Part shown: positions 1 through 8,943 of the stretch, piece by piece
How the letters are laid out: each line of letters begins with the position of its first letter
How positions within the stretch are numbered: the first letter of the stretch is position 1
NCBI RefSeq assembly: GCF_965283645.1
Contig: NZ_CBDIPG010000001.1
Coordinates: 1,550,001 to 1,614,000, forward strand
DNA from: Kordia sp965283645
Lineage (GTDB): Bacteria; Bacteroidota; Bacteroidia; Flavobacteriales; Flavobacteriaceae
Direction of reading: 5' to 3'
Length of the DNA: 64,000 nt
Program-made: the position numbers and the translations under genes
The notes under the pieces: generated by a model
The model's database searches: none
Told to the model about the DNA's origin: nothing
The model's input: only the letters and a program-made list of their open reading frames with translations

Positions 1-2565
1 AAGATAGCCAAGGTTGTTATTCGTTCTTACTTGTGTTAGTGTATTTCCATTTGAGAGCGTATTTACAAAATTGTAATTATTTAGCTCAAATAAAGTTAAC
101 AACGATCTGCCTTCTAAAGAAAAAGAAAGCTTATCCGAAACATCATATTTGAGAGAGAGATTACAATCTGGCACATTAAACCTATCTTGGTTTATGTTAT
201 AAAACATATATTCAAAATCAAATTTCCAATTTATTTTATCTCCATGACCTTTTACCATAAAAGTATTTGTGATGATTGATTGCTGGGTAATATCATCTCC
301 ATTAATTTTAAAAGTACGATGGTTCCATTTGACATTGTTCGTAATTTCTTTTATAAAAAATTTACGCGGAAGAAAGCTCAATTTAAAAGAAGGTTCCCAC
401 ATATTATTATTTGCCCGAGCGTTTTGATTATTAAAAAATGTTGAATATTTGCTTGATAAATAATTCAATCCTGCTCCAATATCAAGACGATGATATGAAG
501 AACCCATATAGATACCTTTTTTTCCTCCAGCTTTGATTGAATGTGTTTCTTTTTTATCAAAAACTCTATTTGAATAATAAAAAATATTATTTGATACGGA
601 GTCAAGTACACTTTGTAGAAAATCTTGTTCTTGTCTATATCTATAAACAAAATTTAAGTTTTTTGATCGGGCAACATTACTATTAAACCAGCTAAGAGAA
701 ACTTCGTCTTTGGTGGAGTATTCTTCTATATGCTTATCACTATTAGTATTGATGATTCTATTATTGTAGTTTCTCACAATTGTATCATATAGCGAGTTTA
801 TATCATAAAATTGATAATTATGCCACATCCTTAAAATTAAGTTGTTCTGTGTTTCAAAATTATACTTGAGAAAATGAGACATATTTAAAAACTTTCTATT
901 ATCAGTATTCTCAGTAAGAATTAACGACGGAGTTACCGTAAAACCATAGTCCAGATTTTTGACTGAACCATTTAAAGATAAAAATGATTCAACAATAGAG
1001 ATATTTCTTTCTAAATCAGAATTGTCATCAATACTATTTAAAAGATTAAGGCTACCTTCTTCTTTATTATTTTTTATGGCTAATCCTGCATTAAAAGTTG
1101 CCTTTTTTAACCTAAAATTAAAATTAAATGAGTTTCCTAAATATTGTTTGGAAGACGAACCTTGTTGGATAACATCTTCAATATCAATATTGGTAAGTTT
1201 TGTTTCAAAATCCTTTGAATTTTTCTCATAATAATAATCCAGATTGAAGTTAAAAGCTGTATTATCTGCTAGTAGATGGGTTAATTTTAAAGCATTATTC
1301 ACTGTGAAATTTTTAGGATTGTACCGTGATTGTTCTTTTAAAAAACTTGTAGTTGGCACAAAAATAGAGGTTACATTTTCATTTTCTTTTTTAAAATTTA
1401 TTGCAATGGTGCTCAACACATTCTGCAAAACTGTTTTTGGCGAAAGAATGCGGCTATAATTAGCTGTTGCTGAATAAAAGTTACCTTTGTCAATATTTTC
1501 TAAATTGCTCTTATTTAAAAGCGTATCACCAATGAAAGTATTATATTCTACTTCTCTTTTCGTATTGATATTTCCGTGATAGAAAACAATTCCGGTTTTA
1601 CTATTGAGACCTTGCCAGCGTAATGTGAGACTGCTATTAGTCACAAAATTTCTAGTAGTTTGGTAATCCTCAATAAAAAAAGGATATAATATATTATTTA
1701 ATTCTTCAGTAGCGTATTCTCGCACCGAAGCTGAAACATCCTTTTCACTTAATTCTTTTGTTCCTGTATTGTTGGTATGCGAAGTAGCAAAAGCATTTAG
1801 TTTGTCAGAAAAAAAGAATCCTTTCCCATTTACTCCATATTTATCTTTAAAACCATACCCTAGATCAATTTGTGTTTTTAAAATGCCTTTGAATTTTGAT
1901 TTGGTCTCTATGTTAATAACTGGATCTCGTATGCGTTTGAAATCTAAAGTGAACTTATCTTTATAATTGTCTATTATCTGAACATTTTCCATAATCTCAT
2001 AATTAAGATTATCCAAAGCAATACTATTCTGATTTATAAAGACCTCTTTACCATTAATCAATACTTTATTAATTTGTTTACCCTGATAGGAAATTGTTCC
2101 TTCCTCACCCAGAATAATTCCATCTGTCTTATTAAGCATTTCTCGTAACGTACTTTCCTTACTCAAATTCATACTTTCAGTATCAATATTGAGCGTGTCT
2201 GTAATTTTTTTTGCTTTTAAGACCACCGTTTCTAATTGCGTTACACTTTCTTCAACAATAATGATCAACGGTAATTCCATTTCGTCTACTTGTACAATGA
2301 TGATTTTTTCTTGATAACCGATTCCAGTTACATTGACACTAACTTGCTTTATGCTAATAGGAATTTTGAGAGAAAAGCTACCTTGCTCATCACTATATGC
2401 GTAAGTAATAGGTTTTTGTGTGTCAGTAGTTTCTTTTACGACTACGTTAGCAAAAGGAACAGGATTACCTTCAATATTTTTTATTATACCTGAAATCTCT
2501 TTTTTTTGTCCATACGAACAAAAAATACAGGTAAAAAATATTATTAGGCTAAGCTGTTTCCACAT
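1..2565 (-). CDS. TonB-dependent receptor-like outer-membrane protein with carboxypeptidase-regulatory domain, C-terminus beyond window
   Basis: The frame stays open from an ATG at 2565 to the window edge, giving 855 residues without a stop, so the C-terminal barrel is incomplete. The N-terminus MWKQLSLIIFFTCIFCSYGQ is a signal peptide. It is followed by a CarboxypepD_reg-like beta-sandwich (about residues 22-95, 'GNPVPFANVVVKE') and a plug-like segment (about 125-190, 'LREMLNKTDG', 'INKVLINGKEVF'). The rest is rich in aromatic and alternating polar residues, as in a beta-barrel. Such proteins sit in the outer membrane and take up large ligands or act in surface assembly; no substrate can be named. 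Its start overlaps the end of the upstream HTTM-like fragment by 17 bp, which implies former co-transcription. The IS3 insertion upstream probably separated it from its native promoter. Confidence 0.85.
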   Translation of the reverse strand, partial: MWKQLSLIIFFTCIFCSYGQKKEISGIIKNIEGNPVPFANVVVKETTDTQKPITYAYSDEQGSFSLKIPISIKQVSVNVTGIGYQEKIIIVQVDEMELPLIIIVEESVTQLETVVLKAKKITDTLNIDTESMNLSKESTLREMLNKTDGIILGEEGTISYQGKQINKVLINGKEVFINQNSIALDNLNYEIMENVQIIDNYKDKFTLDFKRIRDPVINIETKSKFKGILKTQIDLGYGFKDKYGVNGKGFFFSDKLNAFATSHTNNTGTKELSEKDVSASVREYATEELNNILYPFFIEDYQTTRNFVTNSSLTLRWQGLNSKTGIVFYHGNINTKREVEYNTFIGDTLLNKSNLENIDKGNFYSATANYSRILSPKTVLQNVLSTIAINFKKENENVTSIFVPTTSFLKEQSRYNPKNFTVNNALKLTHLLADNTAFNFNLDYYYEKNSKDFETKLTNIDIEDVIQQGSSSKQYLGNSFNFNFRLKKATFNAGLAIKNNKEEGSLNLLNSIDDNSDLERNISIVESFLSLNGSVKNLDYGFTVTPSLILTENTDNRKFLNMSHFLKYNFETQNNLILRMWHNYQFYDINSLYDTIVRNYNNRIINTNSDKHIEEYSTKDEVSLSWFNSNVARSKNLNFVYRYRQEQDFLQSVLDSVSNNIFYYSNRVFDKKETHSIKAGGKKGIYMGSSYHRLDIGAGLNYLSSKYSTFFNNQNARANNNMWEPSFKLSFLPRKFFIKEITNNVKWNHRTFKINGDDITQQSIITNTFMVKGHGDKINWKFDFEYMFYNINQDRFNVPDCNLSLKYDVSDKLSFSLEGRSLLTLFELNNYNFVNTLSNGNTLTQVRTNNNLGYL

Positions 2566-2955
2566 CCGATGTCTTGTTAATCATAGTTATATTACCGTAT
2601 GCCGCAACATTCCATACTATCATCAAGGCTGAAAAGGCATATAATTGCATCATCACGGCAATGCTTGCATGCATAAGTATTACACCAGCTATAACATATT
2701 TTCTCGTTTTCTTATTGTATACTAAGAAAGGATATGAAAACTCTAATAAAACAGTACCAATCCCGACTATGGTTAAAATCAGCGGGTAAAAAGAATAGTA
2801 AGAATTATCTACTGAAGCAATTGCTTTCCAAACGGAATTTCCGTTCCACCAACCTATATCAAGACCTTTTGCAATTCCTGAAAAAAAGTAGGCAATAGCC
2901 AAATGAATTTGTATAATACGTCTGTAATTTAAAGAGTGGAATAGCAACAAAAAAC
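2549..2955 (-). pseudogene. HTTM/VKGC-like integral membrane protein, 5'-truncated by IS3 element
   Basis: About 130 residues remain, with four hydrophobic segments. The sequence 'AIAYFFSGIAKGLDIGWWNG' followed by 'LEFSYPFLVY' resembles the C-terminal half of HTTM-domain (vitamin-K-dependent carboxylase-like) membrane proteins of Bacteroidota. The reading frame runs into the IS3 terminal repeat at 2956, and no matching N-terminal half is found beyond the far end of the element, so the gene is broken. Its 3' end overlaps the TonB-dependent receptor start by 17 bp, so the two were probably translationally coupled. The family assignment rests on general resemblance only. Confidence 0.6.
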
Positions 2956-2975
2956 TGGACAAAAAGTTAAGGGAG

Positions 2976-3830
2976 TTATGTTGCTAATTTTTGATTTTCC
3001 ATATCCTGTTCAAATTCTTCAATAGATCTTAATCCTAAAAATGAATGCAATCTTCTTTTGTTATACCAAGTTTCTATCCATTTAAAGATTGATACTTCAG
3101 CTTGAGATCTGCTACCATATTTATGATAATATACCCATTCCACCTTAAGAGATTTAAAGAAAGATTCTGCTACTGCATTATCCCAACAATTCCCTTTTCT
3201 ACTCATAGATTTCTTCACAAGCCCTTTATAACTTTTGAGAACAGTATTGAATATATTACTTGCATATTGAGAACCTCTATCTGAATGAAAAATCAATTCC
3301 TGTATTATTTTAATATTTTTAGTAGCCATATGCCAAGCTGGTATAATAGTGTTCTCAGTACTTAAATCATTACTCATAGACCATCCAATGACTTTTCTGT
3401 TGAACAAGTCAATAATCACAGTTAAATACAACCAACCTTTGCTTGTGTATATATAGGTAATATCAGATACCCATACTTGATTTTTCCTATGGACTTTAAA
3501 ATCTTGATTTAATAGATTAGGTACTACAGGATACTTATGATTACTATCTGTTGTAATTTTAAACTTATGTTTACGCTTTACAATTAGATTAAGTTCTCGC
3601 ATCAATCTTGCTATTTTACGTTTAGATACATAATGACCATATTTTTCTAATTCAGCTTTCATTCTTTCTGCTCCATAGCTTTGATAACTATATTCAAAAA
3701 TATGTTTGATGAAATAAATAATAGAATAATTGTTTAACCATCGTTTTGATGGTTCCTTGCTCAACCAACTATAATAACTACTCCTGCTTACTGCTAATAC
3801 TTTACACATCTTCTCAACTGGAAACTTCAA
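2976..3830 (-). CDS. IS3-family transposase OrfB (DDE integrase core)
   Basis: This 284-residue ORF has an N-terminal HTH_21-like region ('YQSYGAERMKAELEKYGHYVSKRKIARLM') and an rve integrase core. The DDE residues are visible in 'VWVSDITYIYT', 'IFHSDRGSQYAS' and 'NAVAESFFKSLKVEWVY'. It catalyses cutting and joining of the element ends. It probably lacks its own start in vivo: the frame is open upstream ('FIKHHKLKFPVEKM') to an A7 run at 3890-3896 in orfA, where a -1 frameshift would give the OrfAB fusion transposase. All catalytic residues are present, so the element may still be active. Confidence 0.92.
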   Translation of the reverse strand: MKFPVEKMCKVLAVSRSSYYSWLSKEPSKRWLNNYSIIYFIKHIFEYSYQSYGAERMKAELEKYGHYVSKRKIARLMRELNLIVKRKHKFKITTDSNHKYPVVPNLLNQDFKVHRKNQVWVSDITYIYTSKGWLYLTVIIDLFNRKVIGWSMSNDLSTENTIIPAWHMATKNIKIIQELIFHSDRGSQYASNIFNTVLKSYKGLVKKSMSRKGNCWDNAVAESFFKSLKVEWVYYHKYGSRSQAEVSIFKWIETWYNKRRLHSFLGLRSIEEFEQDMENQKLAT

Positions 3831-3841
3831 TTTATGGTGCT

Positions 3842-4156
3842 TTATAAATCTATATTTGTTCTGTCGCTCTTGGAGAAGATGCTCACCGCTTTTTTTAATA
3901 TTTCATTCTCTAAGCGACTCTCTTGTAATTGTTTCTTTAGTTTGGCTATTTCTTTTTGATCATCTGTTTGCTTAGGATTTCCTGGTCCTGGAAAACTGTT
4001 TTTACCATATTCATTATACTCTTTTCGCCAACGATGCTGCACTGATATTGATAATCCTAATTCTCGGGAGGTTTCTTCTACATTACCCTTTTGATGGCTT
4101 AATGCTATTGCCTTGCGTTTAAATGCTTCTGTGTAAGTCTTTCGTTTTTTTGACAT
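3842..4156 (-). CDS. IS3-family transposase OrfA (helix-turn-helix)
   Basis: This 104-residue protein begins MSKKRKTYTEAFKRKAIAL, the usual HTH_Tnp_1 start. It has a helix-turn-helix around residues 25-50 ('VEETSRELGLSISVQHRWRKEY') and a C-terminal leucine-zipper-like stretch ('IAKLKKQLQESRLENEILKKA'). It binds the inverted repeats and pairs with OrfB. The codons for 'LKKA' contain an A7G slippery run (minus strand, 3890-3896), the expected site of -1 programmed frameshifting into OrfB. Confidence 0.92.
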   Translation of the reverse strand: MSKKRKTYTEAFKRKAIALSHQKGNVEETSRELGLSISVQHRWRKEYNEYGKNSFPGPGNPKQTDDQKEIAKLKKQLQESRLENEILKKAVSIFSKSDRTNIDL

Positions 4157-4174
4157 CTTTCAAAGTTAAGTTAA

Positions 4175-4606
4175 TTAATGATTTAATCTCTTAACTCTAT
4201 GTCCAATCAAATGTAAATATTCCATTACTTTTTCTAACCATAAAATTGTATTCCAAAGAGATTCCATAGTAGCTTGATTCTTCAGCCAAACTCTTTCATT
4301 ATTATCTAACTTTACATATTTGTAACTTGAAAAAAATTTTCCTTTTTTTAGAGCGTTACTCTGCAGAATATCAGAAAATTTATTTAATTGAATTTGATCT
4401 TTATGTCCCGAAGCTGTAGAATAATAAACAAATTTTTTTTCCAATATAGTATAAACACCATCTTTTCTATGAATACCTAATAAAACTTCTTTTCCTTCTT
4501 TCTTCAAGAGATTAATAATTGCTGAAGTTTCGTCAACAAAATAATGACCTGCATTTTTTTCCAAGTTATTACGCTTAATTCTAGCTTTTAAAATATTTAT
4601 TTTCAT
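4175..4606 (-). CDS. Possible immunity-like protein downstream of RHS tail; C-terminus replaced by IS3 end
   Basis: About 143 residues are counted from the ATG at 4606, which overlaps the stop of the preceding ORF in an ATGA arrangement, a sign of translational coupling. I recognise no domain. The sequence is soluble, lysine-rich and alpha/beta in appearance ('KKEGKEVLLGIHRKDGVYTILEKKFVYY'). The last ~11 residues ('LIGHRVKRLNH') are encoded by the IS3 terminal repeat, so the native C-terminus is lost or replaced. Its place directly after an RHS core and a divergent toxin-like ORF is that of a cognate immunity protein; that role is inferred from position only. Confidence 0.5.
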   Translation of the reverse strand: MKINILKARIKRNNLEKNAGHYFVDETSAIINLLKKEGKEVLLGIHRKDGVYTILEKKFVYYSTASGHKDQIQLNKFSDILQSNALKKGKFFSSYKYVKLDNNERVWLKNQATMESLWNTILWLEKVMEYLHLIGHRVKRLNH

Positions 4607-5043
4607 AATAAGTTTTTTATTAACACAAAAGGAGATAAGGGATTCCAATTTTTTATTACTGTATATCCTTGATATGTGCCTCCTTTTTTTGATAAATAAT
4701 TAAAAACCTTTTTTAATCTAGGCGTAACAGTATTTGTTACAACTTTTATCTTATCAGCAACATTTGCTTTAAGGGTAGTTTCTACTAATTCCATACTCCC
4801 TGGTGTTATTACTTTGGTAAAATTGATATTTACCTTAGCCACTCCATTTTTTATCGACACAAAATAATGATATGTTCCTAAGTCATACATAGCTTTTGCA
4901 GATTCATCACTAAACTTTACTGCACCAGCTGCTACATTGACTCCTTTTGACGCTTTTTTTAATTCATATGCTTTATATAACCATTTCCTTCCTTGGAAAA
5001 TTTTAATAACAACAATTTCTCCAACAAGCAACTCAACCGCCAT
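4603..5043 (-). CDS. Toxin-tip-like ORF following an RHS core
   Basis: This 146-residue ORF starts at an ATG at 5043, inside the last codons of the RHS fragment in another frame; a longer start at 5073 exists but lies wholly within RHS coding sequence. No known fold is recognised. It has a hydrophobic start ('MAVELLVGEIVVIKIF'), a beta-rich middle ('TYHYFVSIKNGVAKVNINFT') and a basic end. RHS proteins usually carry a variable C-terminal effector fused to the core. Here the fusion is interrupted at an A6 run (5044-5049), where a one-base change would join the frames. So it is either a frameshifted effector tip or a separate coupled gene. The downstream immunity-like ORF overlaps it by 4 bp. 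Confidence 0.5.
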   Translation of the reverse strand: MAVELLVGEIVVIKIFQGRKWLYKAYELKKASKGVNVAAGAVKFSDESAKAMYDLGTYHYFVSIKNGVAKVNINFTKVITPGSMELVETTLKANVADKIKVVTNTVTPRLKKVFNYLSKKGGTYQGYTVIKNWNPLSPFVLIKNLL

Positions 5044-5592
5044 TTTTTCTGCCTTGATACCCAGCTTCAGCATCTTCCCCCATTATTTGGTTATTAACAT
5101 CTAGTTCACTGAGTCCCTGATTTTTGGCCATTTTACTAGCCATACGTTGTCGAATCATTCTTTCTGCTCCCGCTTCACCACAACATTCTTCTTCTACTGT
5201 ATCACTTACGGCAGAATTAGAACTTTCAGTTCCATCAGCATTTAAACCCTGACTAGCCATTGCCTCATCGTAAGAAACTGCTTCTCCATTTCCATTTTCA
5301 TATTGCCCAGAACTAAAATTATAATGCTCACCATCTGCTCCACTAGGATCAGCAAAGAATATAGGATTATTATCAAAAGCTTGATATGGAGAGTAATCAT
5401 GATGTGTTATTGGGTCTTGTACTACCCAACGTGCAATGGCAGGATCATACTGACGCATATCCATTTCAAACATGTTATTTCCAAGTTCATTACTTTCCTC
5501 AATTCCATTGTATCCATACTGATGGTCACGTCCAGTTATTTGAGAATTATACCCTTTATGTTTCAATCCAAAAGGATAGTAATCTACTTTCA
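5033..5592 (-). pseudogene. RHS repeat-associated core, C-terminal fragment
   Basis: The translated fragment begins at the RHS pre-core motif 'VDYYPFGLKHKGYN' and runs through 'RQYDPAIARWVVQDPITHHDYSPYQAFDNNPIFFADPSGADG', a textbook RHS-associated core end. About 100 further residues of variable linker follow before a stop. There is no ATG, and an in-frame TGA lies just upstream, so the ~1000+ residue N-terminal RHS barrel is missing. The break falls within about 100 bp of the IS1-family transposase, consistent with IS-associated deletion. It is a remnant of a second RHS locus distinct from the intact one at 20071-26643. Confidence 0.85.
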
Positions 5593-5693
5593 AGTTTTTG
5601 AAAGACTCTCAATAAACAACTTAATCATATGATTTTTAATGATTTATTTTCAATGAACGTGTATTTTTATTGAGAATTTTCAATTTATCATTA

Positions 5694-6350
5694 CTATCCC
5701 CAAAAGTAAATCTTTAAATGAGCTTCAAGATAAATCTTACTTTTTGAAAAACAAATTGTTCTTCTAATTAATCGTTTGATATGTGTTCGTAAGGTTAAAT
5801 TCATTCTTTCAATTTTGTTGGTACAATATTGAAAGCGTTTGTGAATTTCTTTTGGAATTAAACTTGAATAAATATTTAAACGATCTGTATAAATTCTATT
5901 GGGTTGGAGTAGGAGAACTTTATCAATAACAAATTTCAAGTTTTCTGTGTTTCTATTGCCAATTACAAAACCAATTACATCCTTGGTTTTCCGTTCGATA
6001 GCATAAGTCAAATAATTTTTTGTTTCTTTATTTCCGATTCTCACGAACATTTCATCTACTTCAAACGTGCATCCAAACTTATTGAAATATGGAATCTTAA
6101 TCTGTTTACTAATCTTTAACATTCTTGACAGAACTGTTTTTGGAGAAATTTCTAATATTCTTGAAACATCCATAACTCCACAACTATTTTTTAATAATCT
6201 GGTAATCCAAATATTGGTAGTTACTTTATAAGCATTGTATGTATAATTATCTTGAAAATTGTGTTTGCAATTTTTACAATGATAACGTTGTCGACCATTT
6301 CGTTTCCCTTTTTTGATACAATGTGATTGATTACATTTTTTACAATTCAT
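5694..6350 (-). CDS. IS1-family transposase
   Basis: The protein has about 218 residues from the ATG at 6350, chosen because the Cys motif begins immediately (MNCKKC); a longer start at 6374 adds eight unlikely residues. An N-terminal zinc-ribbon (CKKC ... HCKNC) precedes an HTH-like region. The DDE core follows: 'CTFEVDEMFVRIGNK', 'RIYTDRLNIYSSLIP', and the IS1 signature 'CTNKIERMNLTLRTHIKRL' with 'RRTICFSKS'. It appears full length, as a single ORF without the frameshift used by classical IS1. It lies next to the truncated RHS gene and probably took part in that truncation. Confidence 0.9.
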   Translation of the reverse strand: MNCKKCNQSHCIKKGKRNGRQRYHCKNCKHNFQDNYTYNAYKVTTNIWITRLLKNSCGVMDVSRILEISPKTVLSRMLKISKQIKIPYFNKFGCTFEVDEMFVRIGNKETKNYLTYAIERKTKDVIGFVIGNRNTENLKFVIDKVLLLQPNRIYTDRLNIYSSLIPKEIHKRFQYCTNKIERMNLTLRTHIKRLIRRTICFSKSKIYLEAHLKIYFWG

Positions 6351-6382
6351 AACCACAAATATACCAAGCACCAATTTACACC
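5694..6382 (-). mobile_element. IS1-family insertion sequence, one end recognisable
   Basis: It contains an IS1-type transposase. On its 5' side the minus strand reads GGTGTAAATTGGTGC starting at 6382, which fits the GGTG... start of IS1-family terminal repeats. I could not find the matching repeat after the transposase stop (5594-5693), so that end is degenerate, deleted or further left in the truncated RHS region. Coordinates are therefore approximate at the low end. Confidence 0.6.
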
Positions 6383-6446
6383 ACGAAGGGAAATAGATTC
6401 TTTATTTTATACACTCTAAGGAACTTTCATTATTTCAAAGAACTAG

Positions 6447-6477
6447 AATGAGCCTCAATTAAGAGACTCATTTTTTA
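6447..6477 (+). terminator. Hairpin with T-run, orphan
   Basis: A ten-base stem (AATGAGCCTC / GAGACTCATT, one mismatch) with a six-base loop is followed by TTTTTT on the plus strand. No plus-strand gene lies upstream, so it may block transcription entering from the IS side or be a remnant. Confidence 0.45.
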
Positions 6478-6562
6478 TTTAAGTTATTGATAGTCAATAT
6501 CAAAATTTCACTTTTTTTCTAAAGCACCATTTTCACCCATTACCTATATGTACTTAAATTCA

Positions 6563-7894
6563 TTATTGAACATATTTTGTCTTTTTGATAAAGCTCAATA
6601 CAATAAATGAGATTAAGAAGAAAACTGCCAAGAATAACACAGACCATTGCATAGAACCTGTAATTGCATTTAACGCTCCAAACACCACCATTCCTAATAC
6701 AATTGCTATTTTTTCAGTAACATCATAAAAGCTAAAATAGGTTGCAGTATCTTCTGTTTCAGGTAATAATTTTGAATAAGTTGAACGTGCTAAGGATTGA
6801 ATCGCGCCAAGCACTAAACCTATTAATCCGCCCAAAGCGTAAAAATATAGTTCAATATTCGCTTGATTTTTATCTAGTGAAAATGCCACAAAACAAACAA
6901 TTCCCCAAATGATAATTGTAATTTTTAATGCTGTTAAGTTTCCATACTTTTTGGAAACATTTGAGAAAATATACGCACCAAAAATTGCAACAAATTGTAC
7001 TAATAATATAGCGCCAATCAAGTTTGTTGAAGGCAATCCTAATTCTGTACTTCCAAAAATTCCTGCCATGTAAATAATGGTTTGCACACCAACACTAAAA
7101 AAGAAGAATGACATTAAAAATGTACGTAATTGTGCATAATTTTTAAGTTCTTTCCACACTTTACCTAGTTCTTTAAAACCGCTAGTTAAATAGCCTTTTT
7201 GTGGTTTTCTTGTGGATTCATTCTTGGGCAATCTACTGTAGGTAACTTGCGCAAAACCAAGCCACCAAAGTCCAACAATTATAAAAGAAATACGAAATGC
7301 TTGTTCTACTGTTTCAAATCCAAATGATTCAAACTTCATAATCATTGCCAAACAAATGATTAGCAATAATATGGAACCAATATAGCCCATAATGAAACCT
7401 TTAGCACTAACCGCATCTTGTTGTTCGGGATGTGCAACTTCGGGTAAATACGCGTTATAGAAGACGATACTTCCCCAAAATCCAATTCCGGAAGTTATGG
7501 TCAGTAAAATTCCAACCCATAATGTTGATTCTCCTTGAAAAAAATACAATCCAATGATTGATAAAGAACCTAAAAGGCAAAAGAATTTTAAGAATTTGAG
7601 TTTGTTTCCTGTATAATCTGCAATTCCAGAAAGTATGGGAGAAATAAATGCTACAATTAACATAAAAAATGCTATCGTATAGCTCATTAATGTTTCTGGA
7701 TTCCAATCTGTACCTAGAAATTGTATTTTTTCAGTAAGTTCATAGCTTTTAAATCCACTTGTAACCAACGCGTAATAAATTGGAAAAACGGCTGTACTTA
7801 TAACCAATGAATATACAGAATTTGCCCAATCGTAAAATGCCCAACCATTAATTAGTTTCTTATCTCCTTTTTGCAATCCAGTTGTTGTGTCCAT
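6563..7894 (-). CDS. MFS transporter, UMF1/Atg22-like family
   Basis: This 443-residue protein has about 12 predicted membrane helices. The start 'KKLINGWAFYDWANSVYSLVISTAVFPIYY' is the hallmark of the UMF1/Atg22-like branch of the major facilitator superfamily. Other conserved pieces are 'GIADYTGNKLKFLKFF', 'NAYLPEVA' and 'LGAIQSLARSTYSKLLPE'. It acts in the inner membrane as a secondary exporter; the bacterial substrate is not known. It is transcribed in the same direction as the M48 protease but separated from it by a strong terminator, so it probably has its own promoter in the ~75 bp gap. Confidence 0.9.
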   Translation of the reverse strand: MDTTTGLQKGDKKLINGWAFYDWANSVYSLVISTAVFPIYYALVTSGFKSYELTEKIQFLGTDWNPETLMSYTIAFFMLIVAFISPILSGIADYTGNKLKFLKFFCLLGSLSIIGLYFFQGESTLWVGILLTITSGIGFWGSIVFYNAYLPEVAHPEQQDAVSAKGFIMGYIGSILLLIICLAMIMKFESFGFETVEQAFRISFIIVGLWWLGFAQVTYSRLPKNESTRKPQKGYLTSGFKELGKVWKELKNYAQLRTFLMSFFFFSVGVQTIIYMAGIFGSTELGLPSTNLIGAILLVQFVAIFGAYIFSNVSKKYGNLTALKITIIIWGIVCFVAFSLDKNQANIELYFYALGGLIGLVLGAIQSLARSTYSKLLPETEDTATYFSFYDVTEKIAIVLGMVVFGALNAITGSMQWSVLFLAVFFLISFIVLSFIKKTKYVQ

Positions 7895-7910
7895 ATTATT
7901 TTTTTAACTA

Positions 7911-7937
7911 AAAAAAGCTGTCCAAAAATGGACAGCT
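7911..7937 (-). terminator. Rho-independent terminator of the M48 protease gene
   Basis: On the minus strand, a perfect AGCTGTCC/GGACAGCT stem with a five-base loop is followed by seven T. It lies about 35 bp after the protease stop and before the MFS start. Confidence 0.85.
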
Positions 7938-7971
7938 CCTAAAATACATATTTATTTTGAATGTCTTTGAT

Positions 7972-8793
7972 TTAAAATCTTCCTATTGGGCGAAATGATG
8001 TTACACCAAACTTTTTAGCTTCCGTTTTTGCTAGTCCCGCTTCTGCTTGAAGGTTATCAATACGTGTTTGAGTTGCTGGATGCGTACTTAACATTTCTGG
8101 CGGAGCTTGTCCGTTACTTTTAGCGCCCATACGTTTCCACAATTCAGGAGCTTCATCTGGGTTATAGCCAGCAATTGCCATTAAATATACGCCTATTTTA
8201 TCTGCTTCATTTTCATGTTTTCTACTAAAAGGCAACATTCCTAATACATTGGATCCAACTCCATAATACTGATTAAACGCTTGACGCGATTGTTCATCTT
8301 TTATGGCAATATTACCTGCAACCGCTAACCCTTGTTGAATATATCCTGCACTCATACGTTGCTGTCCATGATTTGCCAATGCGTGCGCAACTTCATGTCC
8401 CATAATTGCCGCTATTGCAGTTTCATTTTGAGCTACATCTAAAATTCCTGTATAAAAAACAATTTTTCCACCTGGCATACACCATGCATTTACTGCCGGA
8501 TCGTCTACCAGATTGTATTCCCATTTGTAATCTGTTAAATATCCTTGTTGTCCATTTGCATTTAACCAACGTTCAGCCGCAACCGAAATTCGCTGTCCAA
8601 CTCGTTGAATCATTTCTGCTTTTGAAGTTCCTCTAATTACTTTATTTTCATTTAGAAACTGGTCATACTGTGCAAAAGCTGTTGGGAATAATTGATCATT
8701 TGATACAAACGCTAGTGTTTTTTTTCCTGTAAAAGGATTTGTCGCGCATGACAAAATCAGCAAAAATATAGAGAGAAACATTATCTTTTTCAT
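7972..8793 (-). CDS. M48 family metalloprotease, lipoprotein
   Basis: This 273-residue protein has a lipobox signal peptide ('FLLILSCATNPFTGKK', Cys about residue 16), so it is probably anchored in the periplasmic or outer-membrane lipid. The zinc motif HEVAH is at about residues 132-136 ('IMGHEVAHALANHGQQR'), and the third ligand Glu is in 'KHENEADKIGVYLMAIAGY'. The 'LSTHPATQTRIDNL' region near the end is typical of the Ste24/LoiP/BepA-like periplasmic branch. The likely role is turnover of misfolded envelope proteins. It is divergent from the alpha/beta hydrolase at 8944, with promoters in the 150 bp between. Confidence 0.93.
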   Translation of the reverse strand: MKKIMFLSIFLLILSCATNPFTGKKTLAFVSNDQLFPTAFAQYDQFLNENKVIRGTSKAEMIQRVGQRISVAAERWLNANGQQGYLTDYKWEYNLVDDPAVNAWCMPGGKIVFYTGILDVAQNETAIAAIMGHEVAHALANHGQQRMSAGYIQQGLAVAGNIAIKDEQSRQAFNQYYGVGSNVLGMLPFSRKHENEADKIGVYLMAIAGYNPDEAPELWKRMGAKSNGQAPPEMLSTHPATQTRIDNLQAEAGLAKTEAKKFGVTSFRPIGRF

Positions 8794-8943
8794 ATTCTTA
8801 TTTTTAAGGTTATTTGTTAAAATCTTTAATTATTATGTGACAAATTTACTGAATAAACAAATATATGATTAAACCAATAGATGTATTTCTTTAACTCAAA
8901 AAAAAACCTCAATTTTGAATTATCTTAGATATGTAACCAAAAA

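Larger units (their letters stand above)
2956..4205 (-). mobile_element. IS3-family (IS150-like) insertion sequence, about 1.25 kb
   Basis: Two overlapping-frame ORFs typical of IS3 elements are bounded by imperfect inverted repeats. The left end reads TGGACAAAAAGTTAAGGGAG at 2956 and the right end, on the minus strand from 4205, reads TGGACATAGAGTTAAGAGAT. No 3-4 bp direct target duplication is visible: the left flank ends AAAC and the right flank starts ATCA. The left flank is an HTTM-like gene and the right flank an unrelated RHS-tail ORF. This suggests a deletion or recombination next to the element after insertion. Confidence 0.85.

Noticed and set aside
5594..5693. Second terminal repeat of the IS1-family element
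   Set aside because: I looked for a GGTG...TAAA end on the plus strand here and did not find one; the boundary is left open.
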